Below are positions 45,455 to 55,839 of a DNA stretch of 64,000 bases, in pieces (positions within the stretch are counted from its first letter, which is position 1; every line of letters starts with the position of its first letter). Source of the stretch: Pegoplata infirma (Eukaryota; Arthropoda; Insecta; Diptera; Anthomyiidae); assembly GCA_963921195.1 (NCBI GenBank), contig OY992537.1, positions 80,334,535 to 80,398,534 of the forward strand, in the 5' to 3' direction. The translations under genes and the position numbers were made by a program. The notes beneath the pieces were generated by a model, which saw only the letters and a program-made list of their open reading frames with translations, did not search any database and was not told where the DNA came from.

Positions 45455-45700
45455 AATAATTATGTTACGTTTTATTCACCAGCTGGTGACTATTTGTTTT
45501 ATCCCCCACGAGGTGAATTATTATCCAAGTTACAAACCTAAGTTACAAAAATTTTTGGTTTTAAGAAAATGAAAACAGTATTTCCATTTTTCTTTTTTGA
45601 TAGTCGTTAGCTTATATAGTCAAACTGAGGTGGCGTCCTGCAACTTTTTTAAAATTAGACACCAGCCTATAAACATTATCATGTTAAAGTAAAATAAATT
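45455..45700 (-). repeat. Repeat with CACCAGCTGGTG palindrome, minus copy
   Basis: Inverted relative of 20640-20885: TTCACCAGCTGGTGAC, GAGGTGAATTATTATCCAAG, GGTGGCGTCCTGCAAC and AAACATTATCATGTTA. Confidence 0.6.
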
Positions 45701-46559
45701 TAAAATCAGCTTTTAATTTTATTTTCATAAAAAGGGTTTTTGTTTTTTAAAATCTACTTCAAAAACTGTATAGGAAATTTAAAATAAAACTTCTGTTTAA
45801 ATAGACTTTTTATTTTTCTTTGGTACGGGCCATAGTTTTGTAAATATTATTTAAGTTTAAAATGAATATGACAAAACCCTTGAAGATATCAAGTTCTGAT
45901 TAAAAGCCCTAGTACATTTGTACAATAACAGCATAATTTTAATGCTACGTAATTAAAACTTAATATTAATAATGTTTATGATCAAATGAATAATTTCCAA
46001 CATGGTACCATCACAAAATGAAAACGAGTTCTTTCATACTTATTTCCTAAAAAAATTTATTTTAAATTTATAATTGAAACATCCTTAATTTTATAAAATT
46101 CAACTTCATTATTAAAATTAGTTTGAAAAATTTGATAGGATTTTTCCCAACAGTGTACTTAAATTAAAGCAACAATGTTTTGGAAATAGAAGTTTTAATA
46201 TTTGGCGTTGCTACGTTTTCGGTTTTCTTTGTTTGGAATATCTGTTTGCTTACAAACGAAAAACAACAAACATGTTTTTCTTTTAAACGTAGTAATAAAT
46301 TTATCCTTAATGAAAATATATTTAAATCAGAGATAGAAATTTCTAAACACTTAAAATATAAGAGGTTTATAATGAATATGTAATACTTATTTCCTTAAGT
46401 GGGGATAATATTACAATAGATAATCATAAATTGTTCATTTGTAAACTGGCTATTAAGATATTTTTGTTATGCCGTTTAGGAACGTTTTAATTTTTTAATT
46501 TTTTTTATATTTTTTTGTAATATTTTAGTGCGGAGAAGTATTATTTTTCAACTTATAAT
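45701..46559. other. No gene or recognised repeat
   Basis: AT-rich. The 67-codon frame at 46180-46383 has no recognisable domain and I do not call it a gene. Confidence 0.4.
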
Positions 46560-47041
46560 GCATAAACAATGTTTTTAACATGATAATGTTTTTAGGCTGG
46601 AGTCAAATTTTAAAAATCAAATTTTTTATTCATCAAATTTTATTTTTCATTAAAAGTTTTTTTTTTAATATTTTTTTTTTATCAAAAAATTATTTTTCGT
46701 CAATTTTTTGTTGTTCAATCAAATTTTTTTTTTTGATAAAAGCGTTTTTTACCAGATGGTGAGTAAAACGTACCATAATTGTTTTTCAACAAAATATTTT
46801 TTTTTGTTCATTAAATTTTTTTCATGTTTTTTTTTTCATCAATTTTTTCATAAAATTTTTTTTTCATCAAAAATTTGCTTTCATCCCACTTTTTTTTGTC
46901 ATAAAATTTTTTTTTTCATCAATTTTTTTTTTCTTTTTTTTTTTTTAAAAAATTTTTGTTTTTTTTATAAAAAATTTTTGTTTTTTTTTCATTAAATGTA
47001 TTATTATCGAGGTTTTTTTTATCATTTTTTTGTCAATTTTG
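46560..47041 (+). repeat. Truncated palindrome repeat plus CATCAA phased T array
   Basis: AACATGATAATGTTTTTAGG at the left and ACCAGATGGTGAGTAAAACG near 46750 are remnants of the family at 20640. Between and after them run TTTTTTTTCATCAA units. Confidence 0.65.
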
Positions 47042-47570
47042 TTTATACCCTCTAACCACAGTATGGGGGTATACTTACTTTGTCGTTCCGTGTGTAACGC
47101 ATCGAAATATCGGTCTAGGACCCCTTAAAGTATATTTATTATTGATCAGTGATCCATTCAAAGACATTCTAGCGATGTCCGTCCGTCCGTCTGTCCGTCT
47201 GTGGAAGACAAGATACAGTCCAAAGTAAAAGAGCTAGACTCCTGAAATTGGGCACGAATACGTCTTATGGTATTGGGCTGGCTAAGTTCGAACATGGGCA
47301 AAATCGGATCAGGGAGATCCGATTTTAGATCTTAAGAACTAAACTAACCTTTAAAAAAACTCCATTTTTTATAGGTTTTTTGTACTTGTGCTTAGCGACC
47401 GAAACATTTTTATGTCAAAAAATCCTGCAGTTGAATCCAAGAAGATTGTCTTCCACCACCGAAACCCCCCCCCCCCCCCCCCCCCACAAAAAAAAAGCCA
47501 CTGTTTTTTTTTTTTAGCGTGTTGGAAGGTATAAAAGATTCGGCACAGCCGAATTTAACACTCACTTGTT
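47042..47570 (-). mobile_element. Mini-me-like repeat, second subfamily, complete, minus strand
   Basis: Inverse of 31102-31619: TTTATACCCTCTAACCACAG, GATCAGTGATCCATTCAAAG, the tract GTCCGTCCGTCTGTCCGTCT and GCACAGCCGAATTTAACACT. It includes an uninterrupted run of 21 C at 47465-47485, where the + copy has T-rich and G-rich sequence. Confidence 0.8.
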
Positions 47571-48270
47571 TTCATTTGTTTTTTTATAAAAAAATAAATG
47601 ATTTTTTTTTCTCAAATTATCTTTTTTCGAATTTTTTTTTCCACCAATATTTTTTTTTATCAATTTTTTTTCATCAAAAACTTTTTTTTTTTTGTCATTT
47701 TTTTTCAAATTATTTTGTTTTTTTGTTTTACCAAAATTTTTTTCACCAAAAATTTTTTTTTCATATATTTTTAATTTTTCATCAACATTTTTTTTTCTTA
47801 TCAAAAACTTTTTTTCATATCAAAAATTTTCTTTTTCACCAAAATTATTTTTTATCATAATTTTGTTTTTCGTGAAAAAAAATACTGCTTTTTCCATTTT
47901 TTTACCAAAACTACTTGTTCTCCAAGTCTAAACTTTTGACATCAAAATGTTCAATTTGTTTAACAAATGCACAAAAAACAAGTAAGAGTGCCGAATCTTT
48001 TTTACTCTCCAAAATGTAAAAAAACCTTCTTTGCACTTAAGTAATACACTCATTTACCAAATTTACAGCTCTTTTGGTTTGGACAGCATCTTGCTTTATA
48101 ACATCATTTTTGCTAAAAAACTTTGCTTTGGCAAAACACCGCTCTTCAAGCAAGTTTATGTTGTGTTAAAATGGTGACAAAAACGGGTAATGGCACTTCA
48201 CTCCTCTTTATTTTGAGCTTTAAAAATCTATAAAACTAAAATCCTATCTGATCCTGTTTTCAAGTAATTG
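47571..48270. repeat. CATCAA phased T array and mini-me-like fragment
   Basis: 47580-47890 is a T-run array. 47940-48110 matches the element region around 21640-21760 (TTCAATTTGTTTAACAAATG, CAGCTCTTTTGGTTTGGACA). The rest is unassigned. Confidence 0.6.
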
Positions 48271-48279
48271 CTAAATAAT

Positions 48280-48790
48280 TACACTGTTCGACAACAAAAA
48301 CCTCCCATTGAAATATCCAACTGATTCTTACAGATTTTTCTCTCCAGAATCTGCCATCCAATTTCTTGTAGCACGTGCCGTTTTGAAGATATACGCTGTC
48401 AAGTCAAAGTCAAAAAACCAATAATTTCGCTATTTTGGGATCCACTGTTATGTATCCTCCAACAAATAGGACTTGAGTTCATATAAATTGGACCTCCTGA
48501 TTCCAGAACTGCAATCCAAAATTTTTCTAGCCTATTCCGTTTTCGAGATTTTCACGTTTGCGATTTTCGCGTGAAAAAAAATTTTCAAACGCGAATATAT
48601 CATAAACGGAACATGCTAGGAAAATTTGGATTTCAGTTTTGGAATCAGAAGGTCCATTTTATATAAAATCGAGACCTATTTTTGAAAGAATTTGTAACAG
48701 TGGACCACGAAAAGTAAAACATTATTATTTTTTTTTTACTTTTTAACAGCAAATATCTCAAAAACTTCAATCCAAATTTTTATCCAAAAA
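48280..48790. mobile_element. Foldback element
   Basis: Arms about 48448-48580 and 48590-48715 mirror each other around 48585: GGGATCCACTGTTA, GACTTGAGTTCATATAAATT, GGACCTCCTGATTCC and TTTTTCTAGCCTATTCCG versus their inverses. The outer boundary is uncertain. Confidence 0.6.
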
Positions 48791-48862
48791 CTGCAATCCA
48801 GTGACATGTCAGAGTCACTGCTGACAGATATCTTTATGTACTGAGACACCTTTATGTACTGA

Positions 48863-49448
48863 CAAGGGAATTATCTCAACCCTCAAGAACCGATTTGCAT
48901 GAAACGCAAAATATGTATAAAAGAGACAATTGTAAGTTTGGGGTGTCTCGGCCTATCGGCCATATTTGTGATTAAGGGGTTCAAAACATGGGTCAAAAAA
49001 TGGCGAAAAAAAGTTTTTTGGATTTTTCAGCCATTTTTTTCTAAGAAACTATATGATGTTTACATATGAGAAGAAAGGTTTTTTTAATGCATATCCAACG
49101 GTGGCATAACCTTGTACAAGTTTGGCTTCGGTAAATACTTTTTTCATGAAAATGTGTTAATTTTGGGGGGTATTTATATGAAGACATAGAGCTACGATGT
49201 CCATATGAATACGAAAAATCCATATTAAATTTAAGTCCACAAGTATTTTTGCTCTAGAAGATATTCCTGTTAGTTCGTGAGATATCGAAATTTTCCCGGA
49301 GGTCCATATGGTTTCATAAGGGGACAACGAAATTTTGAAACACTGATATGGCCGAAAAGCCGAGACACCCCAACCTTAAAATCGTCTCATTTATATATAT
49401 TTTAAGTTTCAGGCAAATCGGTTCATAAGGGTTGAGATACTTCCCTTG
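48863..49448. mobile_element. 586-bp foldback MITE, CAAGGGAA termini
   Basis: The left end CAAGGGAATTATCTCAACCC and right end GGGTTGAGATACTTCCCTTG mirror each other, with over 100 bp of inverted arm (GAACCGATTTGC, GAGACAATT, GTGTCTCGGC). It is flanked by TGA and TTA. It interrupts the element that is uninterrupted at 58512-59226. Confidence 0.75.
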
Positions 49449-49519
49449 TTAGTTTTTACTTTTATCCATTTTTCGTTATAAATTGTCTTTCTCATAATAA
49501 GAAAAACCTTTTCGCCTTT

Positions 49520-49585
49520 TTTGACTCCAATTGGATTTGAACCTGGAACCTCCAGGTTATTTGTCCCACACCTAACTACTTGTTC
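49520..49585 (-). other. tRNA-like segment (box B GGTTCAAATCC)
   Basis: Minus-strand GGTTCAAATCC (49533-49543) is a perfect box B. The upstream AAGTAGTTAGGTGTGG resembles a box A. It is homologous to 58845-58908. Confidence 0.5.
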
Positions 49586-49918
49586 CAAACTTTATTTTCA
49601 AAATTGTTTGTCTCTTTAGTACTTTTATACCATTTGTAAGACTTTGATTTTATTTTCAATAATTTGATAATATTGCCATCTTTTTTTGGAAATTGAAGAG
49701 TAGCCCAGATTTAAAATTCTAATTTAATATACTGCTAATCCTGAAGTCATTTTCTTATCGATGTCTTAGAGGAATTGTCCACACTCTTAAAACAGACATT
49801 CATTGCTAACAGTGTTAGGACATGTCATCAAGGATTACCTATGATTTGTCTGAACCTGAAGACATTTCCTCAAGGAATCACTATGGAAATTTCTTCAGTA
49901 ACACATTTTCCAACTGGG

Positions 49919-50323
49919 CTATCAAATCTTCAGAAAAACATTATCATGATTTAATGTTTTGGGCAAGAGTACAAAATTCTTAGGCATTTTTTAAGTCTCT
50001 TATACCAGAATCAATTGTTGGAACCCCCTAAGTTTGAAAAGTTTTTAAATGTTATACCAATTTGGTTTGGCAAAGGCGATTGCTCCAATTTATATCTTAA
50101 AGTTTCGAATGGTATAAATAAAAAATTTAATAAAATGATTCATGATTTAAAAAAGACTAATGAGATCTTGCTGCACGCATGATCGCATAAGTATTGAATA
50201 AAATGATCGGCTAAAAAATTTAAGTCCAAGTATTTAGAAACATAATTATTTCTATGTTTTTTTTTAACTTTCAATTGGTTCTACCCCAAACTAAACAAAA
50301 TATTTATTTTTTTTTCATTACAG
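49919..50323 (+). other. Probable 3' end of a 5'-UTR intron of the kekkon gene
   Basis: A T-rich tract (50302-50317) is followed by CATTACAG ending at 50323, with CTAAAC-type branch-like words upstream. The base composition switches sharply to A-rich, T-poor immediately after, as expected at an intron/exon border. The intron start is not identified. Confidence 0.5.
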
Positions 50324-51477
50324 ACAGCAAGCAACAAAAAATACTAATGGCCTTAATGATTAGTTGAAAGACAGATGAAAAAAAATAAAAAAAAAAAAAT
50401 ACAAAACAAGATGAAATTTTTGTGAGTACATAAAATGATTGAATGCACAAAACTACAGGAAATATAATCTACACCCCGAAAAAAACACAGAAATGAATGG
50501 TTTACCCGAAAGACGCAACCAGAAAAAAAACACAATAACAATACTAACAAACTGATAACAGAAGAAGAAAAAGAAACCCGGATATAAAAAACAATGATAT
50601 AGACAAAAATCTACAAACACAAAAAAAGAAAAAGAAAATAACTGGCAAAAGGAAGGGGATATTAGTAAAGAAAAAAAAATATGCTGACGTCAACAAAATA
50701 ATGAAGATAAAAAACAACTAAAAAAGAAAAAAAAAAACTAAACTACAGTTAATAAAAAAAAAATATATATAAAATCAAGTAAAGAAGCGAAGAAACTAAA
50801 AAAGGACCTTTTTTTAAACAGGACATAACAAGAAAAGACAAGCAGACGCCTTTAACTATGACAACATTGTGGTAAAAAAAATATAAAATGAAAATTGAAG
50901 GAACAGTTAAAAAAAAAAACTGCGTAATATGAGCATAAATGACAGTTTAAGAAATTAAAACAAAAAGGAGAAAAAAAATATATATGAAAAAAATCCTAGT
51001 TGAAGAAACTAGAGGCAAAAACACACCAGTGTCCTTTAACGAAAAGAAAATTTAAAATATTTTTCATTTATAGCTGTCTCTCAATGAGATTATCATATGA
51101 AGTGTATGAAGCTAGCAAGGCCTAAAGGAAATTTAGTTTATACTGTAGTAGAAAACGTAAAAATAGCAGCTGTATATTTTGCAAAAAAAAAAATCCCCAT
51201 TCAAAACCACTGAAACCCATTTAACTTTGTTATCTTAAAACATAGATGGCATTTATGTTGTTACAAAGACTAGCTAAAAAATTTTTATTATTTAAAACAC
51301 GAATTTTTAAAAGCCTACAAACAATTTTTTTGATATTAAAATAAAATTTGCAGTGATAAATAAACAAAATTTTATTAAAGAAAAGCTAAGAATATAACAA
51401 AGTTATATTATTTAAAAAAAAAAAAAAACAGAAAAAACTTTAAGAGAAAATATCAATCAAATAAATATTTAGAAAAA
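50324..51477 (+). promoter_or_regulatory. Probable 5'-UTR exon of the kekkon gene
   Basis: About 1.15 kb of strongly A-rich, T-poor + strand (ACAGACAGCAAGCAACAAAA at its start) runs directly into the kekkon start codon. It is free of the interspersed repeats that fill the rest of the window. The start context is AGAAAAAATGCC, close to the dipteran (C/A)AA(A/C)ATG. Several upstream ATGs are present, so translation may be tuned by small upstream frames; that is inference. Confidence 0.5.
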
Positions 51478-54441
51478 ATGCCTTTTCAACAACGTAAATA
51501 TTTAAATTTATCTACATGTTTTATGTTATTATTAAATACCTTGATAATAACAGCCTCAAATGGTTGTCCGTCAGAGGTATGTATTTGCAAATGGAAGGGT
51601 GGCAAACAGACCGTAGAATGTGGTAGCCAATCTTTGCCAAATATACCCGAAGGTATGGATCCCGGTACACAGGTATTAAATTTTTCTGGAAATTCTTTAC
51701 AAGTTTTGCAAAGTGAACGTTTTCTACGTATGGATTTATTAAATTTACAAAAAATCTATTTATCACGTAATCAATTGATACGTATACATGAAAAAGCATT
51801 TAGAGGTCTAACAAATCTGGTGGAATTAGATTTATCAGAAAATTCCCTACAACATATACCCTCAGAAACTTTTCAAGATTATAGTTCGCTAATGAGACTA
51901 ACATTAAGTGGTAATCCTATAAGAGAACTTAAAACAGCAGCCTTTAGATATTTATCATTTCTAACCACCCTGGAGTTGAGTAATTGTCAAATTGAAAGAA
52001 TTGAAAATGAGGCATTTGTGGGTATGGATAATTTGGAATGGTTAAGACTAGATGGTAATCGTATTAGTTATATACAAGGTAATCATATATTACCGAAATC
52101 TTTACATGGCATAAGTTTACAAAGTAATCGTTGGACTTGTGATTGTCGTTTATTGGATTTATATTCTTGGTTAAATAATTATAATACTCCTCAGACCGAA
52201 GAACCTAAATGTGTAGAGCCACCACGATTGAAAGGACAAATAATAAAATCGTTAAAACGTGAAGAATTTGCTTGCTTACCCGAGGTAACACCACAATCTA
52301 CCTATACAGAAGTTTCAGAAGGTCGTAATTTAACCATATCCTGTATAGTAAGAGCCATTCCCGAACCAAAAGTATTATGGTTATTTAATGGTCAGGTTAT
52401 GTCTAATGATAGTTTTATCGATAACATGCATATGTTATATTATATCGATGAATCCTCTACTACTTCCGAAGAAAAACGTAGTGAAATATTTATTTATAAT
52501 GTGGGCATAGAAGATAATGGAACATTTTCTTGTGTGGGACAAAATATAGCTGGTACAACATTTAGTAATTATACCATACGGGTAATGATAAAAGAACCAC
52601 CTGTAGTAAATGAAGTATCTTTTCCACAAAACTATATGAATTATATAGTGGCCAGTTCAGCAGGAGGTGGTATAATTTTTGTCTTAATAATGGCCTTTAT
52701 AATTATACAATGTAAGAAAAGACCCACACCAGTTAAACGTAAAAAATGTCCTTCTTCCGGCGTCACTTCAGTTAATGGTAATAACACTTCTTCCTCTGAT
52801 GGTTCTTCTTCAAATGAAAATGGTCTTATGAAATGTTCATCCATTATAAATGATAATGATAGTTTAAATGGAAATTCTGGTTTAATGCTGGGACAATGTG
52901 ATTCTCTAAGTCCTACCAAATTAAGCAAAGAAAATGGTGTTATATTGGGTAATCAAATTAAACAAAATATAATGCTTTACAATCCCATAGACAGTTCAAC
53001 ACAGACTTTACAATTAAGTGTTAATATGGCACAAGCATCATCTTTAAATTCCGGTACACCACCTCCCCAATCACTAATGGTTAATTCTGCCATAAGTTCT
53101 TCCTTAGCCTATTGTTCTCCACCCTCCTCACTACGTAACTATGGTGAAAAAAATCCTGATTTGGTTAATGATGCTGAGTCTGGTTATAAACATAAATTAA
53201 AAGCTTCGGCATCATTAGATACGGGAGGCTCAGAATATGATAGCCAAAGTGATTGTCAAAATCCAGTACAATATGATCAATATTATCAATTGGCAGCACC
53301 ACAATTTGGTTCACAAATATTAAGACCAAATGCAGCTGCTGCTATGGCTTCGTCTAGATTCAGTGGTATGACTACCTTACCCAGAGGTATGCAACTAAAG
53401 ACAGTAATGAATTCTATACCCACACATCCGGTAGATGTACATTTAAATCCAGTATGTTTTTTGGGGCAAGATGGTTTTGCTTATGATTATACAAATGCCC
53501 ATCTACAGCAATCACCACAACAGCCCCCTTCGCATCATCATTTAATGCAACAGCAAGCAACGCAACAACAGCAACAACAACAGCAACAGCAATTGCAACA
53601 ACAATCGAATATGCAACAACAACAGCAGCAACAACTTCAACAGCAGCAACAACAACAACAAAATTTCTATAGAACTTTGCCTCACAACAGAGCACACAAA
53701 CAGCAACAATTTGCCAATGCAAATAACAATAATGGTATGCGTTATAGTTTAGAGGCAGAATTTTTGCAACAACGTTCGGCTACACCGACTTCGTATGATA
53801 AATATAATATACCAAATGTACGTTTTACTGCCGAGGGATATCCACAAACACATTTGGTACAATACCCTTCACCACCTGAAGGTTATAAAAGTAACACGGA
53901 TCAACAACAGCATCAACAATGGCCACCTTGTTTACCAGGATATCATGTGCAACAACAGCCCATGCACTATACTTCTACAATAATGGGTATGTTAAGTCCA
54001 CAACAGCAACAACAACAACAACCACTTACCTCTATAAATTCAACAACACCGTTAAATACCACCTGTTCAAATACACAAACACCACCAGCTTCTTTACAAT
54101 CATGTGCATCATCATCGTCTACATCAACATCATCATTATCACCACCATCATCTAACATGGATACACAAAGAAAACGTTGTGTGGCTGCCCAAGCAGATTC
54201 TTCAACTATACCGGAATGTGACGAAACGGATATATCACCAACAACATCATCAACACAAACTGTAAGTTTAGCCCAACAACTGCTAGCTAAACAGGAAACA
54301 TCATCATCTTCTCCTAATAATTCAATAGAGTTAAATTCTAAAAAACGACATTTAAATGGTCCTCTAGCAGATAGTCCTGATGAGGGCTATGTTGGTGATA
54401 CACATGAAACATCATCATCAGCATCAACAGCGGAAATGTGA
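51478..54441 (+). CDS. kek1: Kekkon-family LRR-Ig transmembrane protein, probably Kekkon-1
   Basis: 987 codons, no intron. Residues 1-29 are a signal peptide (core STCFMLLLNTLIITA). C30, C35, C37 and C48 form the LRR N-cap (CKWKGGKQTVEC), and about seven leucine-rich repeats span 60-205. The LRR C-cap uses C221, C223, C245 and C266. One Ig domain (about 270-369) has C289, W301 and C352. N-glycosylation sequons lie at N284, N310, N347 and N364. The membrane helix is 389-411, then a 576-residue tail with basic KKR-PVKRKK, poly-Gln at about 691-728 and SPDEGYVGD at 966-974. In Drosophila, Kek1 is a membrane protein that binds and dampens EGF receptor signalling; I recall about 880 residues, so this tail is longer, mostly through Gln/Ser/Thr runs. 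The choice of kek1 over other kekkons rests on remembered similarity. The frame stays open after the TGA. Confidence 0.85.
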   Translation: MPFQQRKYLNLSTCFMLLLNTLIITASNGCPSEVCICKWKGGKQTVECGSQSLPNIPEGMDPGTQVLNFSGNSLQVLQSERFLRMDLLNLQKIYLSRNQLIRIHEKAFRGLTNLVELDLSENSLQHIPSETFQDYSSLMRLTLSGNPIRELKTAAFRYLSFLTTLELSNCQIERIENEAFVGMDNLEWLRLDGNRISYIQGNHILPKSLHGISLQSNRWTCDCRLLDLYSWLNNYNTPQTEEPKCVEPPRLKGQIIKSLKREEFACLPEVTPQSTYTEVSEGRNLTISCIVRAIPEPKVLWLFNGQVMSNDSFIDNMHMLYYIDESSTTSEEKRSEIFIYNVGIEDNGTFSCVGQNIAGTTFSNYTIRVMIKEPPVVNEVSFPQNYMNYIVASSAGGGIIFVLIMAFIIIQCKKRPTPVKRKKCPSSGVTSVNGNNTSSSDGSSSNENGLMKCSSIINDNDSLNGNSGLMLGQCDSLSPTKLSKENGVILGNQIKQNIMLYNPIDSSTQTLQLSVNMAQASSLNSGTPPPQSLMVNSAISSSLAYCSPPSSLRNYGEKNPDLVNDAESGYKHKLKASASLDTGGSEYDSQSDCQNPVQYDQYYQLAAPQFGSQILRPNAAAAMASSRFSGMTTLPRGMQLKTVMNSIPTHPVDVHLNPVCFLGQDGFAYDYTNAHLQQSPQQPPSHHHLMQQQATQQQQQQQQQQLQQQSNMQQQQQQQLQQQQQQQQNFYRTLPHNRAHKQQQFANANNNNGMRYSLEAEFLQQRSATPTSYDKYNIPNVRFTAEGYPQTHLVQYPSPPEGYKSNTDQQQHQQWPPCLPGYHVQQQPMHYTSTIMGMLSPQQQQQQQPLTSINSTTPLNTTCSNTQTPPASLQSCASSSSTSTSSLSPPSSNMDTQRKRCVAAQADSSTIPECDETDISPTTSSTQTVSLAQQLLAKQETSSSSPNNSIELNSKKRHLNGPLADSPDEGYVGDTHETSSSASTAEM

Positions 54442-54702
54442 CAACATCAGCAGCAACAACAAACTCAACAACGTTTGGTTAAAGCTAATGGTTCAATAGC
54501 AACTAATCACAATACCACCTTAATATCATCCGCATCATCAGCCTCACCAACAACAACAATCCACAATAACAACAACAACACCACCACCACCTTTAGTAGT
54601 TTGTCGAACAATACCTCACCTGCCTCTAAAATAAATGCATCTGTTTTAACCTCAAATAGAAATGCAGCAACTTCACTATCTGATGATTCAGTGGCTTTGT
54701 AA
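54442..54702 (+). other. In-frame 86-codon extension after the kekkon TGA (candidate readthrough)
   Basis: Directly after TGA, in the same frame, 86 sense codons run to TAA at 54700-54702. They begin QHQQQQQTQQRL and end TSLSDDSVAL. Over the same stretch the +1 frame has 4 stops and the +2 frame 10. Composition (Gln, Asn, Ser, Thr rich) continues that of the tail. The stop context TGA-C is the leaky one in flies. The final VAL would suit a class II PDZ ligand. Alternatives are a recent nonsense mutation, an assembly error, or 3'-UTR that is open by chance. Confidence 0.55.
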
Positions 54703-54703
54703 A

Positions 54704-54785
54704 AATAAAGTGTATGTATAGAATAAAAATAAACTTTTAAGTTTTTTATTTAAGTTAAAGGGTTCTGTTATAAAAATAAAATAAA
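54704..54785 (+). terminator. Cluster of poly(A) signals downstream of kekkon
   Basis: AATAAA occurs at 54704-54709, 54722-54727, 54728-54733, 54775-54780 and 54780-54785. The first lies two bases after the stop of the extension, marking the likely transcript end. If so, the conventional 3'-UTR is only about 300-400 nt and mostly consists of the open extension. Confidence 0.6.
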
Positions 54786-54959
54786 CTCTTTAGTTAATTA
54801 AGAAAATTGTTACCTTTTATGTAAAACACACAAGTGTTTTTAATTGCATTTATTTACATAAAGTGTTTAAATATGTTCACTTTTCATACACATTACTTAC
54901 ACTGTGCAACACGATTTTTGTATGTTGAATTTGACAAAAAAAAATTTAAGTATATCATT

Positions 54960-55295
54960 ACACAGAAAAAAAACCAATTGTTATATTGAACCCCATATTT
55001 GTGAATACAAATAATTTTTTCACTGCAAGTGCTCCTATTAGGAAATTTGTAATATCAACAATCGTTTGTTAATTTTGATTGTTGAAAAATAAATATTGTT
55101 TTTTTTTTCAACAATGAAATTCAATGAACACAAACACAATTTGTTAATCTGACAAAAGTAAAGGATCTTACTTTTTTTTCAACAAAGAAATCAAACAAAC
55201 ACTTTTTGTTGATCTGACAAATAAAATTTTGTTTTCAATAAAGAAATTTAACAAACACAAACACTATCTATTGACATGATAAAAGAATTTTGAAA
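54960..55295 (+). repeat. Diverged tandem repeat, period near 65-70 bp
   Basis: Three units carry TTGTTAATCTGACAAA-like starts and TTTTCAACAAAGAAAT--AACAAACAC endings (about 55080-55290). Preceding AT-rich sequence with CAACAATCGTTTGTTAATTT may be a further decayed unit. No function is visible. Confidence 0.55.
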
Positions 55296-55839
55296 TAAAA
55301 TTACTTGACTGAGTTTGTTGAAAACAAAATCCAAGTTTTGTGTTATGGACTAACAGGCGGCAGTTTTTACTAAATGTTTTGTTGATATCATGTTCGGTTG
55401 ATTTACAATTGATGTCTGTTGATTTAAATTTACCAATTTTATTTTCTATACAGTATATCAAAACCACGAAAGAGTTTTGGAAACTTAGCTCAAGTTATTT
55501 TTTTTATGGCCCACTGAAATTTTGATTTTTTTTAAAGAAATTTTGAATAATTAAAAAAAATATTAAATCTTATGTTCAGCTAAATAATGTTAATAAGCGT
55601 CTATAGTAAAATTTGATGACGTTTCTTTTCCTAGAACTAATTAATTCTCTATCTCCAGATTTTAGGGGTGATTTTAGTCTTTTTTTTTAAATAATCAGAC
55701 AGAACCCCACTAAAACGTAAAAGGGTTAAATTGTTTTAAAAATATTTTCTTTATCAAATTTCAATATGCATTGTCAAAGGTCAAAATATCATGGAGCGTA
55801 AAAAATTGCTTAAAAAAATTTAAATTGTGAATTATCAAA

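Larger units (their letters stand above)
48797..49918 (-). mobile_element. CCCAGTTGG element with tRNA-like box, inverted copy left of kekkon
   Basis: Inverse of 58512-59226. It ends CCAACTGGG at 49918 and contains GGAATTGTCCACACTCTTAA-like sequence, TCAAGGATTACCTATGATTT and the tRNA-like segment. The far end is eroded (CAGTGACATGTCAGAGTCAC at 48797). A foldback MITE has inserted at 48863-49448. Confidence 0.75.

Noticed and set aside
46180..46383. 67-codon frame with a hydrophobic start
   Set aside because: No recognisable family and no supporting signals; length is expected by chance.
47519..47931. Phe/His/Lys-rich frames on both strands
   Set aside because: Same CATCAA-phased T array; no coding signature.
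53414..53722. 102-codon minus-strand Val/Ala-rich frame
   Set aside because: Antisense of the poly-Gln region of kekkon.
53967..54158. Asp- and Cys-rich minus-strand frame
   Set aside because: Antisense of the Gln/Thr/Ser-rich kekkon tail.
54475..54702. Separate small gene downstream of kekkon
   Set aside because: The apparent start is a TTG codon. The frame is continuous with kekkon through the TGA, so it is treated as an extension.
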